Shown: one piece after another, positions 7,489-14,290 of the stretch
How the letters are laid out: every line of letters starts with the position of its first letter
Numbering within the stretch: the first letter of the stretch is position 1
Assembly (NCBI RefSeq): GCF_000746025.2
Contig: NZ_CP045798.1
Coordinates: 3,083,501-3,147,500 of the forward strand
DNA length: 64,000 nucleotides
Direction of reading: 5' to 3'
DNA from: Thermanaerosceptrum fracticalcis
GTDB lineage: Bacteria > Bacillota > Peptococcia > DRI-13
Translations under genes and position numbers: made by a program
The notes under the pieces: generated by a model
What the model saw: only the letters and a program-made list of their open reading frames with translations
What the model was told of the DNA's origin: nothing
Database searches by the model: none

Positions 7489-9295
7489 AGAGAGACCCAT
7501 CTTGCTGGCGCCCCTTGATCCGGTCCATGACATCGGTTTAAAGATTATGAAGAGAGCCATGGATGAGGCAGGGTTTAAAACCATACTGCTTCCTCCTGAT
7601 TACCAGGCTGAAGAGATTATCAAAGTAGCCCTGGAAAACGATGTTGCCGCTATTCTGATCAGCCGCACTTTAGGTTATGGCGTCGCCGAACTCCTGGCCA
7701 GGTTTGCCGATTTAACAGAAGCAGCGGGCCTTAGGGAAAAGGTGAAATTGGCTATTGGGGGAATGTGTATCCGGCCTGAACTGGCCCAGGAGCTGGGCTA
7801 TGATGCCGGTTTTGGCCCCGGAACCAAGCCGGAAGAAGTGCTGGCCTTCCTGGAAGGTGTGGAATACCAGCCAGATTTAAGCGCCAATACCAAAGAAAAA
7901 GCTGCTCTTGCCCAAGGCTTTACTTATGTATACAAGAATAAACAGATAGAAGAGCTTCTGGATACTATCGTAGATTCCATCCTGGTCTGGGCTCAGCATA
8001 AAACATCACCGGCCATTAAACGGGCGCAAATCAGGGAAAAGCTTTTAAAATTGCCTGCGGGGGCTGACCGTTCCGAGTTGTTGCAGGAATATTTAAAATG
8101 GTGTGACCCTAAGGTAAAGGACTTTTACGAAAAAGGCACGATGCCTCCCAAAACCAGGCCGTTAACTTCCGAAGAATTAGCGCGCCTGGACAGTTACGTG
8201 TCTGAAACGCAAAAGCGTATGACGGTACAGAAACTCCAGCACAGTAAGGCCAAACCGGTAGTCTTCATCCAGTACGGTACGGGCTGTCCTTTTATGGATA
8301 TTGCCCATATTAAAACAGGGGAAGCCTGGGGTGCCGATGGTGTTGTCCATTTTGACCCCTCCTGGGGAGCCCGTACAGAAGGTTTCCTGGAAGGCTACCT
8401 GACCCATGAGGAAGACGGTTCCATCATTACCCCGGAAAACCTTATGCGGATTAAAGGGTCTTTATGCCAACATACCCTCTGGCAGGTGAGAGCTCACCGT
8501 GGGCTAAATTCTCCTGAAACAGTCCTCCTGGCAGGGGCTATGGGAGCAGATCTCACCAAAATTAATATTGCTTATGGTTCTTTGGGGGCCGGTACCGATC
8601 CTGCTCGCTTGACCGTTGATGCCATCCAGGCCATACGCTATGCCGTACAGTATAATTTGCCCTTTGATGTGGTCACTAATGAAGAATTGTGCGGTGTTCC
8701 CGCCCATAAAGCCTTTGCCGGAATGCTGATCACGGCCCACCTGGGACGCCGTCTCGGTGGTAAACCTATCCTGCAGCCACTTTTCTGCTACTCGCCGGAG
8801 GTCATGGTTTCTGGTGAGATGAGTGATAACTATATTGACTTCAATGCTGCCAAGATTATGGCTTTGCGTAATATCGTGGATGCACCTATCTGGCCCGGCG
8901 CACCCATCGGCTTTTTGACCCAGACGGAAGACAGGGTACAATCCTCAGTAACCACAGCCCTGCACGGAGCCCTGGCCTCCTCCTTAGGTGTGGAAGCCAT
9001 CTCTATAGCCTCCTCTGATGAGGCTTATTCCGGCGGTCCCATCTCGGCTCCTTCCCGGATTGATACTTTACGGGCCCTCAAAGAAGCCTTCCGTTTCTTT
9101 GGCCGTGCAGGTATCCAGCCAACGGAAAAAGCACAAATTTGGGCAGAACGGATGGAAAAAGGCATTGAAGAAGTATTAGAGGCAGTAGCAGCCAAAGGCG
9201 ATTTTGTAGGTGCCTTATATGACGGTCTTTTGGGCAGTGTAGCCGAAGGGGCATACCCAGGACGGGCCGGACGCGGTTCTCTCCTTGAGGAGTAA
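7481..9295 (+). CDS. Cobalamin-dependent aminomutase-like protein (Rossmann B12 domain + TIM barrel)
   Basis: 604 aa. Residues about 5-125 form a B12-binding domain of the base-off/His-on type: DPVHDIG (His16 the likely lower cobalt ligand), SRTL near 62 and IGGMC near 95. Residues about 255-570 resemble the TIM barrel of lysine 5,6-/ornithine 4,5-aminomutase, including a GARTEGFLEGYLTHEE segment like the substrate loop I recall from that family. Domain order is reversed relative to OraE, and the motif is DxxHxxG rather than DxHxxG. By alignment from memory, Met replaces the PLP-binding Lys of KamE. A carbon-skeleton or amino-group 1,2-shift is likely; the substrate is unknown. ATG at 7481 follows GGAGGG. 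Confidence 0.7.
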   Translation: MNKERPILLAPLDPVHDIGLKIMKRAMDEAGFKTILLPPDYQAEEIIKVALENDVAAILISRTLGYGVAELLARFADLTEAAGLREKVKLAIGGMCIRPELAQELGYDAGFGPGTKPEEVLAFLEGVEYQPDLSANTKEKAALAQGFTYVYKNKQIEELLDTIVDSILVWAQHKTSPAIKRAQIREKLLKLPAGADRSELLQEYLKWCDPKVKDFYEKGTMPPKTRPLTSEELARLDSYVSETQKRMTVQKLQHSKAKPVVFIQYGTGCPFMDIAHIKTGEAWGADGVVHFDPSWGARTEGFLEGYLTHEEDGSIITPENLMRIKGSLCQHTLWQVRAHRGLNSPETVLLAGAMGADLTKINIAYGSLGAGTDPARLTVDAIQAIRYAVQYNLPFDVVTNEELCGVPAHKAFAGMLITAHLGRRLGGKPILQPLFCYSPEVMVSGEMSDNYIDFNAAKIMALRNIVDAPIWPGAPIGFLTQTEDRVQSSVTTALHGALASSLGVEAISIASSDEAYSGGPISAPSRIDTLRALKEAFRFFGRAGIQPTEKAQIWAERMEKGIEEVLEAVAAKGDFVGALYDGLLGSVAEGAYPGRAGRGSLLEE

Positions 9296-9306
9296 GTAGG
9301 TGATAA

Positions 9307-9333
9307 AAATCAGAAAGTTATCCTTTCTGATTT
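9307..9333 (+). promoter_or_regulatory. Intercistronic hairpin
   Basis: A perfect 11-bp stem (AAATCAGAAAG / CTTTCTGATTT) with a 5-base loop lies 11 bases after the mutase stop, without a U-tract. It probably acts in mRNA processing, stability or partial attenuation between the mutase and PLP-enzyme genes rather than full termination. Confidence 0.6.
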
Positions 9334-9372
9334 AACATAAATAAAGATTACCAAGAAAAGGAGTTGTTTTTC

Positions 9373-10839
9373 ATGGCAAAATTTAAGTTCAAGTATCAAA
9401 TGTACAAACATCTGCAGGCCAACATTCCCAATATTTATGCGGAAGCCAAAAAGGCCGCAGAAGAAATCGGTATCCCTGCGGAACTCAAAGGGAAGTTCGG
9501 TTTGACTGGAGCCATTTCCGGCTGTCCTGCTCCTCTCAGGGATGATATTCTTCATGCCGGCGAGGTGGAAGCCAAGAAAGTTGTTCCCCTGGCCACCTAT
9601 GTAGAGGAAATGAGAGGTCTTGTGAAAGAGGTCTATGGCGACGACTATGATGTAGCACCTGTAAACACCTGTGAAGCTGGCCTCTGGGTAACCTTCGATA
9701 CCCTCTTTACACCTCCTGCTATGGGTCGTGGCGATAACTACAGAGCCCGTTACATAGCTCTCTACGAAAAGCACTTGCACCACCAGGGCGGCTATGGACG
9801 TCCCTTCCCGCCCCGTTATAAGGATATCTTTGCTGACAGAGGTTCCACAGCAGGTGAATTAGGTTTCTATGGTAAGCGTCAAAACAATCTGGATACTATT
9901 ATAGCTCCTCTGGCTGGCGCAAAGTACGATGTGCACGGCATTAAGTATCATCCTGTACCCCTTCTCACAGAAGTTGATCCTGTGGCTTCCAAAGCTAAAT
10001 TAGAAGAACTGGCTGAGCGCCATGCCACTATGCTCACCGGTTTCACCAGCCTAGGCTATGAAACACCTGGCTATGGTTACGGGGTAAAAGACGAAAACGG
10101 TACTCCCGTGCTGCAGAAAATGGTAGCAGAGGTTGCTCATAAGTACAATGTTCCTTATGTTATCGACAACGCCTGGGGCTTACCTTTCGTAGGAACTAAC
10201 CCCGTGAAAAACGGTGCTGATGTGATCATCTACAGTATGGACAAAGCCACTGGTTCACCTCTCTGCGGTTTGATTATCGGTAAAGAAGAGTTTATGGTAC
10301 CCATCCGCCGCGCTATGGGTATGCATGGTGATCGTTACGGTACGACTGCTTCCTACGGTAAAGCCGCTTACGTTACCAATGACCCCGGTAAGGAAGCTCT
10401 GGTTGGTGCCCTGGCTGCTCTCCGCGTACTCAAGGATAAGCCCGAAGTTCTTACCAAGCCTGTTGATGATCTTTACAAGGTTGTTGTGGAAGAATTTGCC
10501 CAGATCGATCCCCAACTCAAAGAAGGCATCATCATTAGCAAATCCTACAACTCCACCGCTGTGGAAGTTAACTATGAAGGAACCTGGAAGAATGAACGCT
10601 TGGGTATTCCCATCTTCTCCATCGAAGATATGTATGCCGGCAGCAACATCTTCCAGACCGGTATGGCTCAAATGGGTGTTATTCCTACTATTGCTTATGA
10701 CGCCAACATCTACATTTCACCCGGCCTCGGTACTTGCGATGACAACGGCCAGCTCATTGAGGAAAGAGCCCGCTACGCCGTTAAGGCTCTGGTTAAACTC
10801 ATCGAAATCACCTGCAAATACGCCGGTATTCTTGAATAG
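9373..10839 (+). CDS. PLP-dependent enzyme, fold type I, SelA-like
   Basis: 488 aa from the ATG nine bases after AAGGAG. A fold-type-I aminotransferase-like core is visible: HATMLTGFTS, then VPYVIDNAWG (Asp for the PLP ring nitrogen), then VIIYSMDKATGSPLCGLIIGK, where Lys291 is the likely Schiff-base lysine in a context resembling the FSGDKLLGGPQ of selenocysteine synthase SelA. The N-terminal ~150 residues are family-specific. It lies 77 bases after the B12 mutase and ends at a strong terminator, so it probably completes that pathway, either supplying or consuming the rearranged amino compound. Reaction unknown. Confidence 0.7.
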   Translation: MAKFKFKYQMYKHLQANIPNIYAEAKKAAEEIGIPAELKGKFGLTGAISGCPAPLRDDILHAGEVEAKKVVPLATYVEEMRGLVKEVYGDDYDVAPVNTCEAGLWVTFDTLFTPPAMGRGDNYRARYIALYEKHLHHQGGYGRPFPPRYKDIFADRGSTAGELGFYGKRQNNLDTIIAPLAGAKYDVHGIKYHPVPLLTEVDPVASKAKLEELAERHATMLTGFTSLGYETPGYGYGVKDENGTPVLQKMVAEVAHKYNVPYVIDNAWGLPFVGTNPVKNGADVIIYSMDKATGSPLCGLIIGKEEFMVPIRRAMGMHGDRYGTTASYGKAAYVTNDPGKEALVGALAALRVLKDKPEVLTKPVDDLYKVVVEEFAQIDPQLKEGIIISKSYNSTAVEVNYEGTWKNERLGIPIFSIEDMYAGSNIFQTGMAQMGVIPTIAYDANIYISPGLGTCDDNGQLIEERARYAVKALVKLIEITCKYAGILE

Positions 10840-10840
10840 T

Positions 10841-10869
10841 AAAAAAGCCGCCCATGAGGCGGCTTTTTT
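10841..10869 (+). terminator. Terminator of the aminomutase-like operon
   Basis: AAAAAAGCCGCC, a CATGA loop, GGCGGCTTTTTT directly after the PLP-enzyme stop. Symmetric and probably bidirectional. Degenerate ACTAGTT direct repeats follow (10871-10895). Confidence 0.9.
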
Positions 10870-10998
10870 AGTTACTAGTTACTAGTTATTAGTTTCTAGT
10901 CATACCTATTCTAGTTGCGTTATCTGATGGAGCCACCTATAGTGGCATCGATGTCTTGCTAGGTCGGAAATCGGACGTCGGTAAACGGAAAGTCGTAA

Positions 10999-12003
10999 TT
11001 AGTGTGTTCCGCCCCCTGTGTAGATTACTGCAGCAATAAACACAAGGTACAGGGAACCTACGGTGACCAGAGTGGTTGGTTTGATCTTACCCTGGCTGCG
11101 CAGGAGATAATAGACGATGCCGGCAGCTGTCAGAGCCAGAACACCGCTGGTTAAAGCCAGGAAAGAAAGTTTCCAGGGAGTCAAGGCAATTCCCAGGGCG
11201 GGGACAATGGAGCTCTGAAAGACCATGGCTCCGGTGATGTTGCCCAAAGCCAGAGTATCTTTACCCTGCCGGATCCAGATAATACTGTTAAATTTCTCAG
11301 GGAGTTCGGTAGCAATGGGAGCGATAATGAGGGAGAGAACAAAAGCAGGAATACCCAGAACAACAGCCAGGTGAGTGATCCCATCAACAAAAAGATGAGC
11401 GCCGTATACAATACCTCCCAGGGCGAGGCCGATCTGGAGGAGAACTAAGGACAGGGACGGATTGGGGTTTTTCTTAGCGATGATCAAAGGGTGTAAATCA
11501 GCGTCAGCCTGGCATTCCCCGGCTTTCAGCGTTTCCATGGCATAGTAAACGTATGCGCCTACCAGTCCTAAAGCTACAATTATTCTGATGAAGCCGCCGG
11601 GCAGGAAAGCCGCTGCCAGGGCCACAGCGTAAACGATTAGGAAGAAGGATAAATCCCGTCTCATAATGCCTTCATTAATCATCATATGAGTTCTTTTCTT
11701 ACCCTGACATTTAAAGCATATTGCAGCAAACCCAGCTAATCCCATGGCAATAGTTGATAGCATGAAAGGCGCTCCCAGGATAGCACCAATACCGATATGG
11801 GAGGCTTCTGCTCCGGTGCCGAAGAGGATAGCGATAACGGGAATCATTGTCTCTGGGAGAGCCGTACCTACCGCCGCCAAAAGGCTGCCCACGCATCCTT
11901 CGGAAAGGTTTAGTTTTTTTCCCAGCCATTCGATGCCATTGGTGAATACTTCGGCGCTGAAAAGAATAATTGCTAAACTTACTAATAGAAGAATGTAGAC
12001 CAT
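10999..12003 (-). CDS. Cation exchanger of the CaCA (Na+/Ca2+ antiporter, YrbG-like) family; probable Mn2+ exporter
   Basis: 334 aa with about ten membrane helices in two inverted-repeat halves. The alpha repeats are visible: GSLLAAVGTALPETMIPV (about 38-55) and SLIIAPIATELPEKFNS (about 218-235), each with the conserved Glu after Pro/Leu that binds the cation. The family normally exchanges Ca2+ for Na+ or H+. A yybP-ykoY-type Mn2+ riboswitch in its leader argues that Mn2+ is the physiological substrate, as for other exporters under this riboswitch. The ATG follows AAAGGAGG. Confidence 0.85.
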   Translation of the reverse strand: MVYILLLVSLAIILFSAEVFTNGIEWLGKKLNLSEGCVGSLLAAVGTALPETMIPVIAILFGTGAEASHIGIGAILGAPFMLSTIAMGLAGFAAICFKCQGKKRTHMMINEGIMRRDLSFFLIVYAVALAAAFLPGGFIRIIVALGLVGAYVYYAMETLKAGECQADADLHPLIIAKKNPNPSLSLVLLQIGLALGGIVYGAHLFVDGITHLAVVLGIPAFVLSLIIAPIATELPEKFNSIIWIRQGKDTLALGNITGAMVFQSSIVPALGIALTPWKLSFLALTSGVLALTAAGIVYYLLRSQGKIKPTTLVTVGSLYLVFIAAVIYTGGGTH

Positions 12004-12053
12004 TTTGTAACCTCCTTTAGTTTTTAGTATGGAGATAAATTGAGGATTGTGTT

Positions 12054-12098
12054 AAAAAAGACCTCTATCTCTAAAGCATTGTCAGAGATAAAGGTCTT
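12054..12098 (-). terminator. Riboswitch expression-platform terminator
   Basis: Reading the minus strand, AAGACCTTTATCTCT pairs with AGAGATAGAGGTCTT around an 11-base loop, followed by T6. This 15-bp stem lies between the riboswitch aptamer and the antiporter start, so it can terminate transcription unless the aptamer remodels it. Confidence 0.85.
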
Positions 12099-12190
12099 GC
12101 TTCTGCTTCTGCATAGGTAAAGCCGGGTCACGCGGACCGTAATGACGACTTTACCAGCGGGTTAAACCGCCAGCTACTCCCCTTTTAAAA
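12099..12190 (-). ncRNA. yybP-ykoY (manganese) riboswitch aptamer
   Basis: Reading the minus strand from 12190, the leader contains AAAAGGGGAGTAGC, then CGGTTTAACCCG, GTCGTCATTACG and CCGGCTTTACCTATG, and runs into GCAAGACCTTT. GGGGAGTAGC and the CTTTACC loop are the two metal-sensing internal-loop signatures of the yybP-ykoY Mn2+ riboswitch as I recall them. Gene context (cation exporter) and the adjacent terminator fit an ON-switch at high Mn2+. Aptamer bounds are approximate. Confidence 0.85.
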
Positions 12191-12354
12191 GCAATCTAAT
12201 TTTTTCACACACAATGTATGTTATATAAAATGCTTTAAAGAGTCAATAACAATTTTATCTCTGGGAATACTTAAATTATACCAACCGTGCAGGTGATAGT
12301 TTATCGCAACAGATTGTAGTGGTAAAAACAAGGTAGATACGGGAAAGGGGATAA

Positions 12355-12852
12355 ATGGTAATGGCCGCTGAGAGTTTAATAAGACCAATCTTTTTTATCC
12401 TGCTTACCTTGAGCATGTTAATATTGGTGCCAAGGGAGAGAATTTACGCATTAACTTTTTTTGGTTTAACAGCAGGAGTTTTACTTGCCGTTGTTATCCA
12501 GATTATAGCAGTTCATATCTTAAAGCTATGGTATTTTAATTACTTAGTACCTCTTTGGGACTTTTTTAACCTGCCTACCTTCATTATCCTTTCTTGGGGA
12601 GTGGCTGAAATCCTTTTTGCCCATTTACTTCCCCGCAATAGTATTATAATGGCTTTTCTTTTTATTTTAGCTTTTTCTCTAGGCAGTACTCTGGTGGAAT
12701 GGTTTTTTAATAAAAAGAATTTAATTATATTTTTACGCTGGCAGGCGCTCCTTACTTTTTTTCTGGCCCTTTTTATTCATATCCCTTTAGGGTATTATTT
12801 AATACAGAAAGATAAATTAATAAAAAACATACATATTCGAAGAAAAACATGA
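12355..12852 (+). CDS. Hypothetical integral membrane protein (CBO0543-like)
   Basis: 165 aa, highly hydrophobic, with five or six membrane segments and a basic C-terminus (IHIRRKT). The LWDFFNLPTFIILSWG and STLVEWFF segments recall small Clostridia/Bacillus membrane proteins of unknown role (CBO0543 type). The start follows AAAGGGG by six bases; a second in-frame ATG lies six bases downstream. Stand-alone gene. Function not known. Confidence 0.6.
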   Translation: MVMAAESLIRPIFFILLTLSMLILVPRERIYALTFFGLTAGVLLAVVIQIIAVHILKLWYFNYLVPLWDFFNLPTFIILSWGVAEILFAHLLPRNSIIMAFLFILAFSLGSTLVEWFFNKKNLIIFLRWQALLTFFLALFIHIPLGYYLIQKDKLIKNIHIRRKT

Positions 12853-12909
12853 AATTATTGCTTGATATTATAAAGCTATTTTCAGGAACTGAATAATTTA
12901 ATAGAGCAC

Positions 12910-12955
12910 AAATAAAAGCCAAAGCCCCTAAATTAAGGAGATCTGGCTTTTATTA
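12910..12955 (-). terminator. Terminator between the membrane protein and rubrerythrin
   Basis: AATAAAAGCCA pairs with TGGCTTTTATT around a 24-base loop; it can act on both converging genes and lies 20 bases past the rubrerythrin stop. Confidence 0.6.
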
Positions 12956-12975
12956 ATTTGAAATTCAGTAATGGA

Positions 12976-13464
12976 TTAATATTTAATGAACTTGCTGGCG
13001 GGAACGCCGCAGATGCTGCACTTTTCAGGTGCCTCATCTTCTTCAATATTGCCACAGACAGGGCATAAGTAATAATCATGCTCAATGCCTTTGTCTAATT
13101 CTTGGAGAGCCTTATCATAGAGTTTGGCATGGACTTTTTCTGCTTCATTGGCCAAATGGAAGGTTCTGATGGCAGCCTGGTGGCCTTCTTTTTTAGCTTC
13201 CTCTAAAAACTCCGGGTACATGACTTCAAATTCATAAGTTTCACCGGCCTTGGCTGCTTCCAGGTTTTCCTTGGTGCTTTTTATTTCTCCCAACACCTTC
13301 AGATGACTTAAAGCATGGAGGGTTTCAGCTTCTGCCGTAGCCCTAAATAATTTAGCGATACTCTTATGGCCTTCTTCTTCTGCTTTCTGGGCAAAGGCCA
13401 GGTACTTGCGGTTAGCTTGAGATTCTCCTGCAAAGGCTGCTTTCAGGTTTTTTTCACTTGACAT
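12976..13464 (-). CDS. Rubrerythrin
   Basis: A 162-aa non-haem peroxidase that reduces H2O2 in anaerobes. The N-terminal four-helix ferritin-like domain holds the diiron ligands (NLKAAFAGESQANRKY, ATAEAETLHALSH, ETYEFEVMYPEF, ANEAEKVHAKLY). The C-terminal rubredoxin-like domain has CPVCG and CSICG. ATG with GGAGG upstream. An almost perfect AT-rich palindrome lies 27 bases upstream of the gene, suggesting peroxide-responsive control. Confidence 0.95.
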   Translation of the reverse strand: MSSEKNLKAAFAGESQANRKYLAFAQKAEEEGHKSIAKLFRATAEAETLHALSHLKVLGEIKSTKENLEAAKAGETYEFEVMYPEFLEEAKKEGHQAAIRTFHLANEAEKVHAKLYDKALQELDKGIEHDYYLCPVCGNIEEDEAPEKCSICGVPASKFIKY

Positions 13465-13490
13465 AAAGATAACCTCCTTGGTATATTTTA

Positions 13491-13515
13491 GTTATTAGTA
13501 ATAATTATTAATAAC
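13491..13515 (-). promoter_or_regulatory. PerR-like palindromic operator upstream of rubrerythrin
   Basis: A 25-bp near-perfect palindrome with GTTATTA / TAATAAC arms and a TAATAATTATTA core; only one symmetric pair plus the centre mismatch. It resembles the PerR box (TTATAAT-N-ATTATAA) and sits where a repressor would block the rubrerythrin promoter. The assignment to PerR is inferred. Confidence 0.6.
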
Positions 13516-13590
13516 ATATTAAACTATATTCAAATTACTGTCAAGGGATAAAAAGGATTTTTTTCATCATATATAGAATGAAGTAGTTTA

Positions 13591-13818
13591 AACTCCCATA
13601 CTAATTTTGCCAATAAGTATGAATTCAACTTCCCTCTTTTGGTGGATGCCGACCGCGAGGCTGCCAAAGCCTATGATGTTCTGAACGCAAACGGGTCAAG
13701 CATTCAAAGGACAGTCTATATCGTGGACAAAGAAAGCAATATTCAATATGCCATGGAGGGTAACCCTGCCACCGAGGAGATTATCGGTGTCCTGGAGCGC
13801 TTACCCTATGTAAAATAA
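13591..13818 (+). pseudogene. Peroxiredoxin (AhpC/TSA, BCP-like) C-terminal remnant
   Basis: An open stretch of 75 codons ends at TAA 13816-13818 and reads as the second half of a BCP-type peroxiredoxin: SHTNFANKYEFNFPLLVDAD, AKAYDV, QRTVYIVDK and a final EEIIGVLERLP. The N-terminal half with the peroxidatic Cys is missing and no start codon or ribosome site precedes it. It lies beside rubrerythrin, suggesting an oxidative-stress locus that lost one gene. Confidence 0.75.
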
Positions 13819-13840
13819 CCTGCCCCCGGCAGGTTATTTT
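13812..13840 (+). terminator. Terminator after the peroxiredoxin remnant
   Basis: AAAATAACCTGCC pairs with GGCAGGTTATTTT. The stem overlaps the stop codon of the remnant. Confidence 0.75.
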
Positions 13841-13878
13841 ACTGTTCTCTACCAACTATCAACTACCAACTAACTTAA

Positions 13879-14121
13879 CTACAGGTCCATATGATTAACC
13901 CTCACCCGGGGGAATTGCTTTAAATCGTCAATGAAGGATTGTATCTCTGTTTCGTCTCCTTCCACCACCAGGATGATAAGACCATTATCGGAGCAACCCT
14001 TGACATCATGAACCCCCAGACGTACTCTGATGAGGCAGCCGTTTCGGGTTAAAACCTCCTGGACATCAGGGGCGTCTTCTGTGCGTTTATCCAATACTAA
14101 AGAAATGACACTGCTTTTCAC
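13879..14121 (-). CDS. TM1266-type putative iron-only hydrogenase system regulator
   Basis: An 80-aa ferredoxin-fold (ACT/NikR-C-like) protein. GTG start after AGGAGG. The pattern VISLVLDKR ... IRVRLGVHDV ... GLIILVVEGDETEIQSFIDDL ... VRVNHMDL matches the small family found near [FeFe]-hydrogenase maturation genes and named a putative hydrogenase-system regulator. No hydrogenase genes lie in this window, so its partner is elsewhere. It probably binds a small ligand as an oligomer. Confidence 0.75.
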   Translation of the reverse strand: MKSSVISLVLDKRTEDAPDVQEVLTRNGCLIRVRLGVHDVKGCSDNGLIILVVEGDETEIQSFIDDLKQFPRVRVNHMDL

Positions 14122-14290
14122 CGGATGACCTCCTTTGCTTTGCTTTGCTTACTTAAAGAAAGTATACCATAATTTGTCAAGCAATATACGCCTCTCTTCA
14201 TGGTTTACAACGTTTCCATCATTTTGTTGTCCCCTATTCCCCAAAATACTGCTAAGATAAAAAGGAGTATAAGATAAGGGGAATTAATGA

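Noticed and set aside
10325-10885. Plus-strand 186-codon frame
   Set aside because: Out-of-frame overlap of the PLP-enzyme gene, running through its terminator; low-complexity Ser/Pro/Leu composition.
10871-10905. ACTAGTT repeats as an attachment site or repeat array
   Set aside because: Only a few degenerate 7-mers after a terminator, with no neighbouring integrase.
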